This document shows, in pieces, positions 46,186 to 59,700 of a DNA stretch of 64,000 nt. The translations under genes and the position numbers were made by a program. Below the pieces are notes generated by a model that made no database searches, was not told the origin of the DNA, and saw nothing but the letters and a program-made list of their open reading frames with translations. Where the stretch lies: positions 276,811,662-276,875,661 of the forward strand of contig CM019064.1 in NCBI GenBank assembly GCA_009667805.1, written 5' to 3'. This DNA is from Leptobrachium leishanense. Its lineage: Eukaryota; Chordata; Amphibia; Anura; Megophryidae. How positions within the stretch are numbered: position 1 is the first letter of the stretch; each line of letters starts with the position of its first letter.

Positions 46186-46518
46186 TCAGCTAAAGACTTT
46201 GCAGAAATCTCTGGCACATGCTAACATTTTTGTTGACACATCTACAATAAGGAAAACATTAAACAAGAATGGAGTACATGGGAGGACACCACGGAGGAAG
46301 CCATTGCTGTCCAAAAAGAATATTGCAGCACATTTGAAGTTTGCAAAAGAGCACCTGGATGTTCCACAGCACTACTGGCAAAATATTCTGTGTGCAGATG
46401 AAACCAAAATTGAGTTGTTTTGAAAAAACACACAACACTATTTGTGGAGAAAAAAAGGCACAGCACACCAACATCAAAACCTCATCCCCACTGTAAAACA
46501 TAGCGGAGGGAGCATCAT

Positions 46519-47098
46519 AGAAACATAGAAACATAGAAAGATGTCGGCAGATAAGAACCTTTCGGCCCATCTAGTCTGCCCAATTACATGGATACTTTAC
46601 CTGGATTTATCTTTTGTTTAGGATAGCCTTATGCCTATCCCATGCTTGCTTAAATTCAATTACTGTTTTGGCCTCTACCACTTCAACTGGAAGACTGTTC
46701 CATGTATCCACCACCCTCTCAGTAAAATAATGCTTCCTGATGTTACTTTTAAACCTTTGCCCCTCTAATCTAAGACTATGTCCTCTTGTTTTGCTACTTT
46801 GTTTCCTTTTAAATATACTCCCTTCCTCTACCTTGTGGATTCCCTTTACGTATTTAAATGTTTCTATCATATCTCCTCTGTCTCGTCTTTTTTCCAAGCT
46901 GTACAAGTTAAGATCATTAAGCCTTTCCTGGTAACTTTTCTCCTTCAAGCCGTACACCATTTTAGTAGCCCTTCTCTGAACTCTCTCTAAGATGTCTATA
47001 TCCTTCTGGAGATACGGTCTCCAGTACTGCACACAGTACTCCAAGTGAGGTCTCACCAATGCTCTGTACAGTGGCATGAGCACTTCCCTTTTCCTACT
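46519..47098 (-). mobile_element. CR1-type LINE, 5'-truncated, inserted in Tc1 transposase
   Basis: The insert is flanked by GCATCAT on both sides (46512-46518, 47099-47105). On the minus strand it holds the end of a reverse transcriptase frame and a short 3' UTR ending in three copies of TTTCTATG, the 8-base 3' terminal repeat seen in CR1-like LINEs. Removing it restores AGCATCATGGTTTGGGGC, exactly the order in copy 2 of the Tc1. Confidence 0.88.
46607..47083 (-). pseudogene. CR1 reverse transcriptase C-terminal fragment
   Basis: The 158-residue open frame contains YRALVRPHLEYCVQYWRPYL, then DIDILERVQRRATKMVYGL, ERLNDLNLYSLEKRRDRGDM, TRGHSLRLEGQRFKSNIRKH and VVDTWNSLPVEVVEA. These are the thumb/C-terminal landmarks of CR1/L2 reverse transcriptases. 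It has no stop within the fragment, so it is relatively young, but the catalytic palm and the endonuclease are absent. Confidence 0.85.
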
Positions 47099-47770
47099 GC
47101 ATCATGGTTTGGGGCTGCTTTGCTGCCTCAGGGCCTGGATGGATTGTTGTTATTAATGGAAAAATGAATTCCAGAGTTTATCAAGACATTTTGCAGGAAA
47201 GCGTAAGACCATCTGTCCGCCAACTGAAGCTCCGCAGAGGATGGGTGATGCAACAGGACAATGACTCGACGCATACAAGTAATTCAACAAAAGAATGGCT
47301 TCAACAAAACAAAATACGCCTTCTGGAGTGGCCCAGTCAAAGTCCTGACCTCAACCCGATTGAAATGCTGTGGCATGACCTTAAGAGGGCGATTCACACC
47401 AAACATCCCAAAAATTTTTGCTACACTGAAACAGTTTTGTGAAGAGGAGTGGTCCAAAATTACTCCAGATAGTTGTGCAGGTCTGATCTGCAACTACAGG
47501 AAACGTTTGGTGGAGGTTATTGCTGCCAAAGGAGGGTCAACCAGTTAAGTCCAAAGGTTCACATACTTTTTCCACCCTGCACTGTGAATGTTTACATGTT
47601 CTGTTCAATAAAAACATGAAAACATATAATGTTTGTGTTGTATTATTTTAAGCAGACTGTGTTTTTCAAATTGTTGTGACTTAGATGAAGATCAGAGCAC
47701 ATTTTATGACCAATTCATGCAAAACTCCACGTAATCCCAAAGGGTTCACATACTTTTTCTTGCCACTGTA

Positions 47771-49145
47771 TATTTACTATTTAAATCATACAAGGTGTGC
47801 CTGGTGTGTCCCTGTTCACCCATTAATATTTTGTATGTTCCTTATGTGGTTCATGAAAAATAGTATGTACATAGACGGTATCTCTGTGTGAAGGTTGATT
47901 ATTTTTAACACAAAAATATGTATTTTGTGCTAAATTATCTGGGCATAAATTTGGAATTAATTAATTTTCTATGGGTGCACACTCTGGTCTGCGCACACGA
48001 GTGATTTTAATATAAACTTATTGCTTCCTTCTAAAGTAATCTAGGCTTCAATATTTTAAATACTTTATAGAACAATATACCTACACTAAAAACTCTGCAT
48101 AGGTATTAAAAGTAACATATGCACATTAACGAACATATGTATAATTAATCCAGCAAACAGACCAAAGAATAAAATGCTTGCATTAAAAACTATTCTCAAA
48201 TGAATTCAAACAATCTGATTCCAGTTCTGTTTGATATGCAGCTACCTCCACATATGGCACCCATGTCAGTCTTGTCAATCTTCCAACGCTAGAAGAATTT
48301 TTTGCTTTCAAAATAGGGTATTGTATCTCGCCATATGTTTCCCAAACGATTGGCCCTAACATTCAACAATTTGCTTCATTTTATAAACCTAGAAATGTCC
48401 AGCAGTTTTCATTTTCCAGTTGCTAAACTAGACAACTCCATCAATGTCAGAATTCCATGATAATTTATTTATTTTGTTTTAATTTAATTTCCGGTTTACC
48501 ACTGAATCCATTCATTATATTTGAAAGTAAAAAGTCCAGATTGTTGATTGGAAACTAAGAGGAATCTGGCCTTTGTGCTGCAGTTGTTGTGTCAATATCT
48601 TGGCGTACAGGAATAGGGGCGCATGTACTGGTTTCCCGAGCAAAGATTTATTACCAGAGACAATATGCATAAACACTGTCATAATCAGCTCCAATCTGCT
48701 GGTTTAAACAGTAGCTTTCACCCTGTGCCTGAAGTAACATTGCAACTGAAATAATATATACACAAAATAATTCTAAGAAGAGAGCTCTGGTAGCAGCCTC
48801 TGTCCTCGAGTTCAATTTTATTATTTTGTTTAATGGAAACCAATTCCATATTAGACAAAGGAACTTAAAGTGTTTTATCATAATTTCCTTTCAATAACGG
48901 CTACTGTTTAATATGTAAATAGTTTCTTTTTTGTTTTTACATGAAATGCAGATCGTATTTCACAAAAATGCAACTTGTGCAATATAAAACTTCTGAGAAA
49001 ATAACACGGCATATCGGCATTAGTCAAACAGATGGACATGAGAGAGGGTGACCCTTAACAAAGCCATTCTCATGAAACTATGGGTATCTCTCTTCGGCCC
49101 ATCTGTTTCACTGATACACTGGGTTATTTGACTTTGCTCTTTATG
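47771..49145. other. AT-rich non-genic sequence
   Basis: No coding frame, RNA gene or paired termini. Confidence 0.5.
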
Positions 49146-49345
49146 CTGAACTTGTGCTTGTATATTAACCTTGTTGCTGCTGACCCATTTCACCACGGTA
49201 TGCTGCTGATCTCATTTTTACCATTTGTACTCTCTTGAGCAGGGTCCTCTTGTCTACTGTACTGTGTGTTGAACCTGTATGTATATTTGTTCTTCTGTCT
49301 CCCATTGTACAGCGCTACGGAACTTGTTAGTGCTTTATAAAAACT
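49146..49345 (+). mobile_element. LINE (L2/CR1-like) 3' UTR fragment
   Basis: GAGCAGGGTCCTCTTGTC, CTCCCATTGTACAGCGCTAC and GTTAGTGCTTTATAAAAAC match the 3' end design of the fragment at 29640-30053 (GAACAGCGCTGTGG, GGCGCTTTATAAATAA). No coding part is left. Confidence 0.55.
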
Positions 49346-49365
49346 TGTAACTGTAACTACTCATC

Positions 49366-50060
49366 GGGCTCTATTATCAACTCTTCAAGCTAACACTAGC
49401 TTCAGCATTAGTGCTAGCTTAAATGAGGTCATAGCACTGCAGCCAGAACGCCTTTGAATTGTTAATTAGCGATTCGTAGTGCGAGTTCACTGTACTGTGT
49501 GTTCCCTATACCTAACATGCGGAGAGCAAAGTGCAAGCACAGAGTAACTAGCGTTAGGATCACTTAGTCCTAATGCTAGTTACTAAGAGCAAGTGCTACC
49601 TGAAAAAGTTAACACCAGCTCAGAGCTGTAGGTAAACGGATTGCGCTGCTGCAGAATCCGTTATCTGCAGCTCAAAACCCCCCCCAACAAAATTAAATAC
49701 TCACCTCTTGTCCCATGGTGAGAATGGCGGCCCGATACGCTGCTTCTGGCAGAAAGTCCCCCGTCTCCCTCCAATCACTCTGCCGACCAGAAGGATCTCG
49801 TGAGAGGCGAGATCTTGCCGGTCATGTGACCAGGCAGCATGATCCTCCTATGGACGCCATGGAGGGGATGCTGGGGACGGAGCTGTAGCATTGCCCCCAG
49901 CATCCACGAGCTCAGTGATCGTTAAGGGGCAGGCTGTCGGACTCGGCGCCTGCCCTGAATCTGCTAGGGAAACCGGGACGTTAAGGGGAAGTTAGTGAAC
50001 GCTTAATTTTTTTCCCTTAGCAACCCGGTTTTATCTCAGGGCAGCGTGCCCATCATGTTT
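49366..50060. repeat. dispersed repeat related to 26550-27080
   Basis: It starts GGGCTCTATTATCAACTCTT with CAAGCTAACACTAGC, and shares CTCTGCCGACCAGAAGG/GATCTCG..AGGCGAGATC and ATGGACGCCATGGAGGG-like phrases with the 26550 block. Several direct and inverted GCTAGTTAC/GTAACTAGC words lie at 49550-49590. No coding capacity; right end unclear. Confidence 0.45.
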
Positions 50061-50561
50061 AAACGTGTTTTGAAGTCACGTTTTTTTAGAAGACTTATTA
50101 AATATCCTTATTTTCAGCAGACCTAGTACATTCAAAATATATCCTTATGTGTAGGGATGCACCGATACCTATACCGGCATTTGCACAAGTACTTGGTACT
50201 CGTGCAGATGCCTCGATACCTCCCATAATGGAAACCAGCACTGAGCTGGCTTGCCGGCATCTGAGGGGCTGAGGCGGCTGGCAGAATGCTATAGTGGCAT
50301 ACTAATAGGCCCCTGCAGCTGGCCTCTTTCTATCGAGCGGCCACTGTCCAAGGTTTAAGGTGGCCGCTTAGTGGGAACCCCAAGCCACGATCTCTTACTT
50401 CCCATCTAGGTTCCCACTGAGTGGCCGCTCTAAAATTTTAAGGCAGCCGCTCGATGGAACGCTGCTAGCCACAGGGGCCTGGTAGAATGCCATTAAGGCA
50501 TTCTACAAGCTGCCCCAGTGTCTGTATCTGAGGTGTGGAATGTGTGTGTGTGTGTGTAAAA

Positions 50562-50594
50562 TATATATATTATATATATATATATATATATACA
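50562..50594. repeat. (TA)n microsatellite next to Tc1 insertion
   Basis: Alternating TA flanks the left end of Tc1 copy 2. A second (TA)n lies at 52193-52218 on the other side. Tc1 inserts at TA, so the array was a natural target. Confidence 0.8.
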
Positions 50595-50596
50595 TA

Positions 50597-52218
<1,622 letters not shown>

Positions 52219-52445
52219 GCACACACACATACTCTGGTCAGGTGTCTGTAGGTATACATGTATCTGAGGTCTGAGTGGGTATACATTTATCTGAGTTCTG
52301 GTGTGTGTGTAGGTATATATATTCTGTGTGTGGTCAGGGAGTGTGCAGGCTGTGCAGTGGGTAAATTGTGTGTGTCTGGCCATACATTTCAACGTTAACA
52401 TAAATTGGACAGGCTTTCAGCAAAATCCTAAATTATTTACTGGTA

Positions 52446-52520
52446 TATGGCCACAGGACATACTTGAAAATGAGAGAAATCTCAATGTATCCTTCCTGGT
52501 AAAATCCTTTCTCCATAAAA
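52446..52520 (+). mobile_element. SINE 3' tail fragment inside the hAT
   Basis: GGACATACTTGAAAATGAGA, AATCTCAATGTATCCTTC and GGTAAAATCCTTTC match the tail of the SINE at 8944-9128. Confidence 0.7.
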
Positions 52521-52624
52521 AAATTTAAAGTATCTGTACTCGGTATCGGTGAGTTCCTGAATAAAGTATCAATACTCATACTCGGTCTTAAACAATGGTA
52601 TCAGTGGATCCCTAATAATGTGTA

Positions 52625-53420
52625 TAACATAAAATGTGAAATAAATGTAAATTTCCATTCAGATTTCAATTAATTACAGCTTGTAAAGTAATTTTTCTCA
52701 CATTTTATCATCCAAACTTTTCTGGTTATATATTCTATGGGGCACTCTTGGAAAAAGAAATGAAAATGGGAATATGTAACTGTATGTTTATGATAAAATA
52801 CATGATTTTAACTAAAATTGAAAAAAAAATTGCTTGCCTTCTGGCGCATTGTGTTTTATGAATACCATGACTGTAGAAAACACTGACCTTGCTCGCAGCG
52901 TGGAAAATGAGAAGGGGAGTAATGGCAGTGGTATTGCTCATTTCATACAGGAAAAATGGACAATGTCATTGCTTTGGAACTAAATAAATAAATATTTTTT
53001 TTTCAAAATTATTTAGTGTTTTTCTGTTTTTTTTTACATTTATGTTTGGTATCATTAGAATGGCCAGACTCTGACTTGTCAATTGACGCCTAACATGACT
53101 TTGTGGGGTGTAAAGAGTGGAAATACAGTACAGGGGTCTTTCCTCGCAGCGGTGCAGCAGCTTGTGTTTTAGATGAACCAATGCATAATAATGCTTTGCT
53201 TCATCACCTCCACAATTGGTCAGTGTGTGAAATGAGAGTTAGTCCAGAGGCATTGTTTGCTTTACAAGTAAAAGCACATAATGCATAAATTTTGCACTTC
53301 TTTTTTCTTCTTTTTTTTGTTTCTACACATTACGTGGTCATATCCGGTATCGTTGGAAAGGCCAAACTCTGACCTTTCCAATGACACCTCACTTGACCCT
53401 GTGCAGTCAACTGTGATTCA
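52625..53420 (-). repeat. dispersed repeat with inverted TGGAAAGGTC motif
   Basis: On the minus strand it matches 20890-21320 and 25340-26035: GGTGTCATTGGAAAGGTCAG and GGCCTTTCCAACGATACC, followed by a second diverged copy about 300 bases on, then AAAAGTTTGGATGATAAAAT. Ends of the unit are not defined. Confidence 0.6.
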
Positions 53421-53707
53421 CAGTTACAAACACTATAGTTTTTAACTACTTACAAAAAAATAGGTTATATGTATAACCTATATTTTGAATAAAAGGAACT
53501 GAATGTTTGGGTATCTAAGTGTGTGTGTACACAAGTGCATGCCTCTGATTTAATTATTTGGGTGATCAGAAGCTTTTGTAAGGGAGACAAAGTGCAGAGT
53601 AGGACTGATTTCTTTATAGTAGCAGTGCATGTATTTTCAATCAATTCATCCCCTTAAAAGTGATCACCCAATCACCACTGCTACAATATATGATATTGAA
53701 GGCATAA
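53421..53707. other. AT-rich spacer
   Basis: No feature recognised. Confidence 0.35.
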
Positions 53708-53905
53708 GAGGTTATTCACTAACCCCCGACCTTGCCACCGAATTCCACCAGACGTTCTCCAACTTTTTCGTGGGACTTTGATGACTCCATCTTCAGTGCA
53801 CTAAGGCGACTATTCACTAGAAGAATTCACCGAAATGGAAGTGCGCCAAAGTAAAAAGTACACAATTTCACTGAAATTTTGGTGCTTTGTGAATAGATTC
53901 TATTA
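53708..53905. mobile_element. short MITE-like element with TATTCAC ends
   Basis: AGGTTATTCACTAACCCC at the left and GGTGCTTTGTGAATAGATTC at the right are inverted and resemble the ends of the 43380 element. Internal CTATTCACTAGAAGAATTCACCG suggests a second, nested end (quoted in parts). No target duplication is clear. Confidence 0.4.
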
Positions 53906-55642
53906 TATATTCTTTTTATGTTTAGTAATATGGGGACTCGTGCGGCATTTTAGACACAATTGTCTTTTAATTATCATGCACATTGCATGAACAAAACATT
54001 GCCCTTATCACATAATTGTTTGTGATACCACCTTTTTGTTTTCATTTTCTTCCACTGATGCTTATCCAGTATTTCATTTTTCGTAAACATGAGACATAAA
54101 TGCAATAAAATCTTTGTTGTTTAATGATTTATTTTTTTCTCCTACAGGCTTTATTGGAAGCCTAATCTTACATTATTACTGCTTATTTAATTATTACAGT
54201 CAGAGATCTAATGCCTTCATATCCACACATGAACATTAAAACAGTAGCTAGCAAACGCTGCTCTCTCCTAAAAGTATAATAAACTGAAAATGACAGCTTA
54301 AAGAATAATTAATTCCCGCTGAAGGTCTGCTAATTACTCATTTCCAGAAACAGGCTAGCTGTAAATTTAAAAGCTGTTCGAAGACTTTATATAATGAAAT
54401 AATGAATGACATCTCGGCTATTATTATTGATATTCTTTTAGCAAGGTGGAAGAATTTGTTATAGTATTCATTCGTGACTATTACTATTTTCATCTGGAAA
54501 CAAACTTTATAAAGAAATAAATAGAAAAAAGCAGAGGGGCAATGCTGAGCAAAAATAATGGAATAAAAAAGTTATAGAAATACAAGCAACGTTTATAAGG
54601 CGAGTATTAAAGTGATAATAAAATGAATAGTCCATTAACTAGGGCATAGATTCACTAATGGTCGTAATGATCACAATGGGAGTCAACCATATTGCATGGA
54701 AACTTGCCAGATTCACAAAACAAACTTTTCTGGCAATGTGTGAGCTCATCGCTAATGGACGTAACTGTCAGGATTTGAATAATAGCCTGGTACTCACTGC
54801 AAGAGTTTGGATGACTGCATGCACGATCTAATGGTTGGGAAACCATTAGTACCCATATTTTATTTATGTCAAATCCATTTGTTTGTTCTTACAGTTTATT
54901 TTGTTCTTTTTAGCAACTTGTGTGGTGAAAAGTGACATATGCAGTGTTTTTCAGGATGCTGGTGTCAATTTTCTCGTACCGTTTTTCTTGCTCTAGTCTT
55001 TTCATTCTGGTTCACAGATGTACAGGCCCTTATTCATCTGTCAATGGGCAGAATGTGGGATGTTTTCTCAACGGACGTCACTGAACGTTCAGTAAAGTAT
55101 GGACTTCTGGTCAAGGCTAGGCAAGTTGGAGTTGGAGACTTGCCCTTTTTTGTCTTTTTGAATTGCATGGTTTTCTGCTCTTCATCATTTTTGACTATCT
55201 GTGCCAATTTTTTTTTTTTTTTTTTTTATATTTCAATTTATTTATTTCTTTTTGCTTTTGTTTCCTCTGTACTACGCAGATTTTTTGTTTTTCCTGTGGG
55301 TTGGACTACCACTCCAAAAACTGGGCAGTGTCAGTTCTTTGTGAATTTTTCATGTTTCCTGCAGCAAGAAAATGAAGGCTACTCTCAGGTCTTACATTTA
55401 AAAAAAAAAAATTCTGATGAATAGTTACTATAACCCTTTGACTACTACAAGCCTCAGATCCACCTAAACGTACTTTTGTGCACAAGTAAACACTATTAGA
55501 ATTCTGATGAAACCAGCAAGATTATTATATACAACCTTAATCTTCTTACCTACCTTTATTAATCCTGGAGATAAAAGATCCCAACACGTCCCATTAGTGC
55601 CACAGCCAAATGTTTAGATGAACTATGAGGTGCAGCATCTAT
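53906..55642. other. non-genic sequence with a possible conserved block
   Basis: The part 54270-54470 is balanced, non-repetitive and holds several homeodomain-type words (TTAATT at 54308, TAATTAC at 54330). A T homopolymer of about 18 lies at 55210-55228. The 161-codon frame at 54939-55424 spans that run and has no domain; I do not call it a gene. Confidence 0.35.
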
Positions 55643-56499
55643 GGGGGTTATTCAGAGACATCCAAAATGTGCCAGAAATGTAACAACACTGAATTTCAGC
55701 GAACGGGGACATTTCGGGGCCATTCAGCTATTCAGAGAGCAGGCAATTCGCCAAATTCTAGCAAATCGTCTGCAAGTATGGTGCCTTTTCGAGGGCAGTG
55801 AAATCCCCCATAGAGAAGCAATGGTTCGTCTATTCAGAGACACCAAACAGCAGGGAAAAGTTGCTGAAATGCCCTGCTGTTCGGTGGTTTCATTTGACAG
55901 GTTTATTCAGACGAATCCCATAGGCTTCAATGCTAAAAATATTCCCGTTTTAATTCAATATATAATAAACCGTTAATTATTTTATTCTGCAGTAAAAAGT
56001 CTCTTTATTTCTAGATTTGTTAGGATCTTTCAGGCATTTTTCTGGATTTTTTCGGCAACATTCTTTTTCCGTTCTTTTTCTTTTCAAATTTTCCTTAACA
56101 GACCTTTTTATTATCATTCATATAATCTTATATGTAAATTCCAGACATTTTCGTTGTTTATTTTTTAACAGCGTTTTAAATTTCAATCTTTCAAGTATAC
56201 TGTTTTTTTTTCCTTCACCACATTCGTCTGCTTGTCGGATTTTTCCGGCGTCTGCTCTGTGCTGTGATTGGCGGCTAGTTGGGTTTTTGCAGCTTGTTCG
56301 ATGGGGTTTTTGCAGTGATTTCTGCGGGTTTTCGGTGAGTGTTCTGCTGGTTTGTGGCGAGTTTTCCCTGCACTATGGGGGGCCCTGCAGTGCTTGCTGA
56401 ATACACCGCAGGGTCAGCGAACTAGAATCGCCCTGAAGTGCGGGGAACGAAAGGTCACCGAACATGCGGTGACTTTTCGATTCTCTCTGAATAACCCTG
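55643..56499. mobile_element. long CAGGGTTATTC-family MITE (857 bp)
   Basis: Ends GGGGGTTATTCAGAGACA and TCTCTCTGAATAACCCTG (inverted); flanks TAT and AAT differ by one base. It shares GCGAACGGGGACATTTCGGG, GTGAAATCCCCCATAGAGAA and GCCCTGCTGTTCGGTGG with the 24438 element and serves as its copy without the hAT insertion. Confidence 0.78.
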
Positions 56500-56881
56500 A
56501 ATATTTGATTTGGTGTCCTAGCAATGACACATTTGTAATGGTATAGGGTCATCTTTCATACATTTAATAAAAGAATCTTGCATGGGGGTTATCGCTACTC
56601 TATGGCTATGTAAGTAACTGTTACTCTGTAAAAACAGACATCATTTTATTCTTAGAGAACATCTTCAGACCTTGGATCTGTTTCCCTTTCCATATTGATG
56701 GGACATGGAATAGAATCAGTTTCATTGATGTTATTTAGGTTAATATGGTTCCTTTTGTGTGTTGAGATAAAATTCCTCTACCTTATATATAGATACATAC
56801 TCTTTCTATATGTATATATCAACATGCATAAAACATTGGTTTTAACGGACATGAAGCAGTCATAAAGTGATACAGTCTAAT
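56500..56881. other. AT-rich spacer
   Basis: No feature recognised. Confidence 0.4.
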
Positions 56882-57329
56882 TGTGATGCCAGCTGGTGGT
56901 CCTGCAGTAAGGTTTCCTCAACAGAGAGGGCGCCATTCTGGGAATCTGGCTACTGTGATTGCTGCACCTGATCAGAGACCTAGGAGGCCTTTATATACCA
57001 GTCACTGACAGAGCTCTGAGCCCTGTTGTGGTTTATGATACCCTTCACCGTGTTCCTGATAGCTTATGATCTCCTGGTATGACTTCTGGCTAGTATTATC
57101 AACTGTGATTTCTGCGTTTGACCCTTGGCGTATGTTTATTCCGTGTACCGACCTCCGGCTTGTAATTGTACTACGATATCTCTCCTGCTCCTACTCTGTA
57201 CTTTTATGAATTGTTTATATGCTTTCTTTAGTTTAGTTACTGGCCGTTACAAGGACCAGCTTCTTAGATTAGGTGTTCCCTTGCTTAGCTGGGTTTTGAC
57301 TGCGTGCTGGGTGATTCTCTATCCTGACA
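56882..57329 (+). mobile_element. solo-LTR candidate, 448 bp
   Basis: The block starts TGTGATGCCAGCTGG and ends CTATCCTGACA, with direct CTAAT on both sides (56877-56881, 57330-57334). TG...CA ends plus a 5-bp duplication are the marks of an LTR left after recombination. GTGTACCGACCTCCGGCTTG is shared in looser form with 14515-14545. No internal retroelement genes flank it. Confidence 0.6.
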
Positions 57330-58469
57330 CTAATAAGCATGTTCAAAGAATTGAAGAATTTAAGCTAAAATAAGTATCATTAAAATAATCACAAACAAAC
57401 AAAATCACAGAATTTTTTATCGTATTAGATCTATTACAAATGTTATAGTTTTCTATGTTCTACAAAAATGCCTAGTTAAGGAGATGTTGAGTGTTTCCAC
57501 CTTTAACATGTAGAGTACATAGTATAATTTTGTTTTTACAAGCATTTTATTAGATGTCCTTGAATATAATATGAAATATAAAAAGGCATATGAAAAATTG
57601 TATAGACTTAGTCAACAGTGTCCCCAAAGTACATTGCTTGTCATTTGGCATTGAAGATGATATAATGATATCCATTAAGAAAAAGTCTTGCTTTCAGCAA
57701 CATTGAACTTGATGAACTTCAGTCTATCTACTTAGATTTCAATGTTAGAAAGAAAATCTGTCTTTACAATAAAGTAGCATTTAGTTTTATTTGTGTTACT
57801 AGTTACAGTATTTGTACAAAATAGGTTGGTGCTTATTTTTGTTATAAAACGTGCTACATTTGTTACATGGTGTATTGCAGAGATAACTTTATTTTGTGTC
57901 AATTTTGAAATATTTTACTATTTGGCTTTTTTTGAATTTTATAGATGAAACAATCCCATTTATTAGCACGCACTGTTATGACATAGCTGTCACATACACT
58001 TTTGAATGACAGTGAAAAAAAGCTAGAATAATTAGATAGCAGAGCACAGATAACAGCATAAATAATTCCTCAGTCTATTTTTCCAGCGGAAGAAGTAGCT
58101 CTGGAGATTATTACTCCAGAAATATTCCAGCAATTATTTTCCTATATTTTTTGAGTGTGGGTCCATTTTGTTATCGTTGTATAATAATTTGATACCTGTT
58201 CAAACATGCATTATTTATTCAATTAGAGTGTGTTTTATAAAATCTGCAAATAAATAGCTATATAAGCATGCAATATACGATTTTCAGAATTTAATCCCTT
58301 CACTACCAAGTGGTTTTACATTATACCACTGACAGGAACCAATAGCTTTATGGAAAGCCACTTTACATTTTACCTTGATCGCCACACACACACACGCGCC
58401 CTACTCAGTGTACATTAATTGTAAATCAGTACAACGTATTTACAGCCTGTATGCATTAATTGACAGTGA
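57330..58469. other. AT-rich non-genic sequence
   Basis: 58000-58150 is non-repetitive with AATAATTAGA and ATAAATAATTCC words and could be conserved non-coding DNA; nothing else is recognised. A (CA)n run lies at 58383-58396. Confidence 0.4.
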
Positions 58470-58908
58470 GACTAGGGTCAGACGAGTGCGTTTTCTAAGG
58501 ACTATGAGCCCGTGCAGTATGGATGCACTTTTTGACGGAAGACGCAGTAGTGGCCACACAGTCCATTTTTGTGACTGACATTATTTCTGACGGATGTAGG
58601 AGGGAAAATAAATTACAGTGAAAAAACATTTTGTCCGTCAAAAATGCTGGACGTATAAATGCAGTCTGTCTGACCACGTTCCATCACTCACACACAAAGC
58701 TTTGCGAACGTGGGTCACTCCGCACATCCGTCCTAACAGTTCGACGTTCTTGCTAACCTGCGTCCGATTGACGCGTCCGTAGTGCGTCCTCACTTCTGTG
58801 CGGACGTACTTCATGTGTGGGCCTTCATTGGTCATGATTATCTGCTACCACGGACGTACTAAAGTGCGGCTACACAGACGTTAACACTGCGTTCGTCTGA
58901 CCCCAGCC
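58470..58908. mobile_element. Harbinger-type MITE with GTCAGAC termini (copy D)
   Basis: Ends GACTAGGGTCAGACGAGTGC and GCGTTCGTCTGACCCCAGCC; flanks TGA (58467-58469) and TAA (58909-58911), one mismatch. Same CpG-rich interior words as copies B and C (GACGGAAGACGCAGTAG, GTGCGGCTACACAGACG). Confidence 0.78.
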
Positions 58909-59382
58909 TAAGAGTGCTCCACCTGCTGATCAGTTGCACTGATGCAAATGAGACTGCTGTGAGTCTCCAAAGGAGATTCCGATGTCTTAGAACTTCAAAG
59001 CATTCCAGTTTTCATTGTCATGTCTGTTGCACTGCATCCTTAGTGACATTTCTAGAGTGCATTTTCAAATTAGGTTTGGTTGCAATAAACAAAGGTCATG
59101 TGCATTCTTTTAGAATACGAGACAATTTATTTAATATGATCTTTGATGCCTAAAATGCTGCTTTTTTAGATTAAGTTAACTCATTTGTGGTAGCGAAGTG
59201 CTTAATAACAACCAATTTAACAATCTGGAAGGTTAATGTTTAAAATTATAATGCTTTCATTAACCAATTTGGATCTTAACCAGTAAGATTGAAACAACAT
59301 GGCAGTGAGACATTTCTTCAGAGGTTGTTCCAGCTTACACTGTTCTGCAAGATTGTAGAAATTAGACACATTTTAATCAAGA
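58909..59382. other. non-genic spacer
   Basis: No feature recognised. Confidence 0.4.
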
Positions 59383-59700
59383 CTGTGCGGCAACACGGAC
59401 GTGCTCACTGCGTTCGTCTGACACAGGCCTGAATCCTACGGGATTCTTCTGGTTAAGCCTGTTGAACTGAGTCACCAAAAATCCGAGCATTTCACTGACA
59501 CTTCGGTGCAGTTCGGCGTTCTCTGAATAAAGTAACCATTGCTTCTCTATGGGATAATTTCGCTGCCCCTGAAGAATGCCAAATTACGGTGAACTGCATT
59601 ATATTTTGCTGTCAATTCCTCAGAGTTTGGCAAATAGGCAGCTTTCTGAATAGACAAACTGCAAACAAACCGTACAGTGCAATTTCCATTGACTAACCCG
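59383..59700. repeat. composite of two MITE fragments
   Basis: 59383-59429 is the right end of the GTCAGAC family (CTGTGCGGCAACACGGACGT, GCGTTCGTCTGACACAGGCC; compare 44936-44983). It is joined directly to 59430-59700, a piece of the long CAGGGTTATTC family in reverse (CCTACGGGATTCTTCTGG, CATTGCTTCTCTATGGGA, TTGCTGTCAATTC). The outer ends of the second piece are missing. Confidence 0.6.

Noticed and set aside
46199..46423. Separate small gene between the two Tc1 pieces
   Set aside because: It is the frameshifted middle of the Tc1 transposase, as shown by alignment with copy 2.
54939..55424. 161-codon open frame rich in Phe and Cys
   Set aside because: It spans a T homopolymer and shows no domain, no repeatable start and no neighbouring exons.
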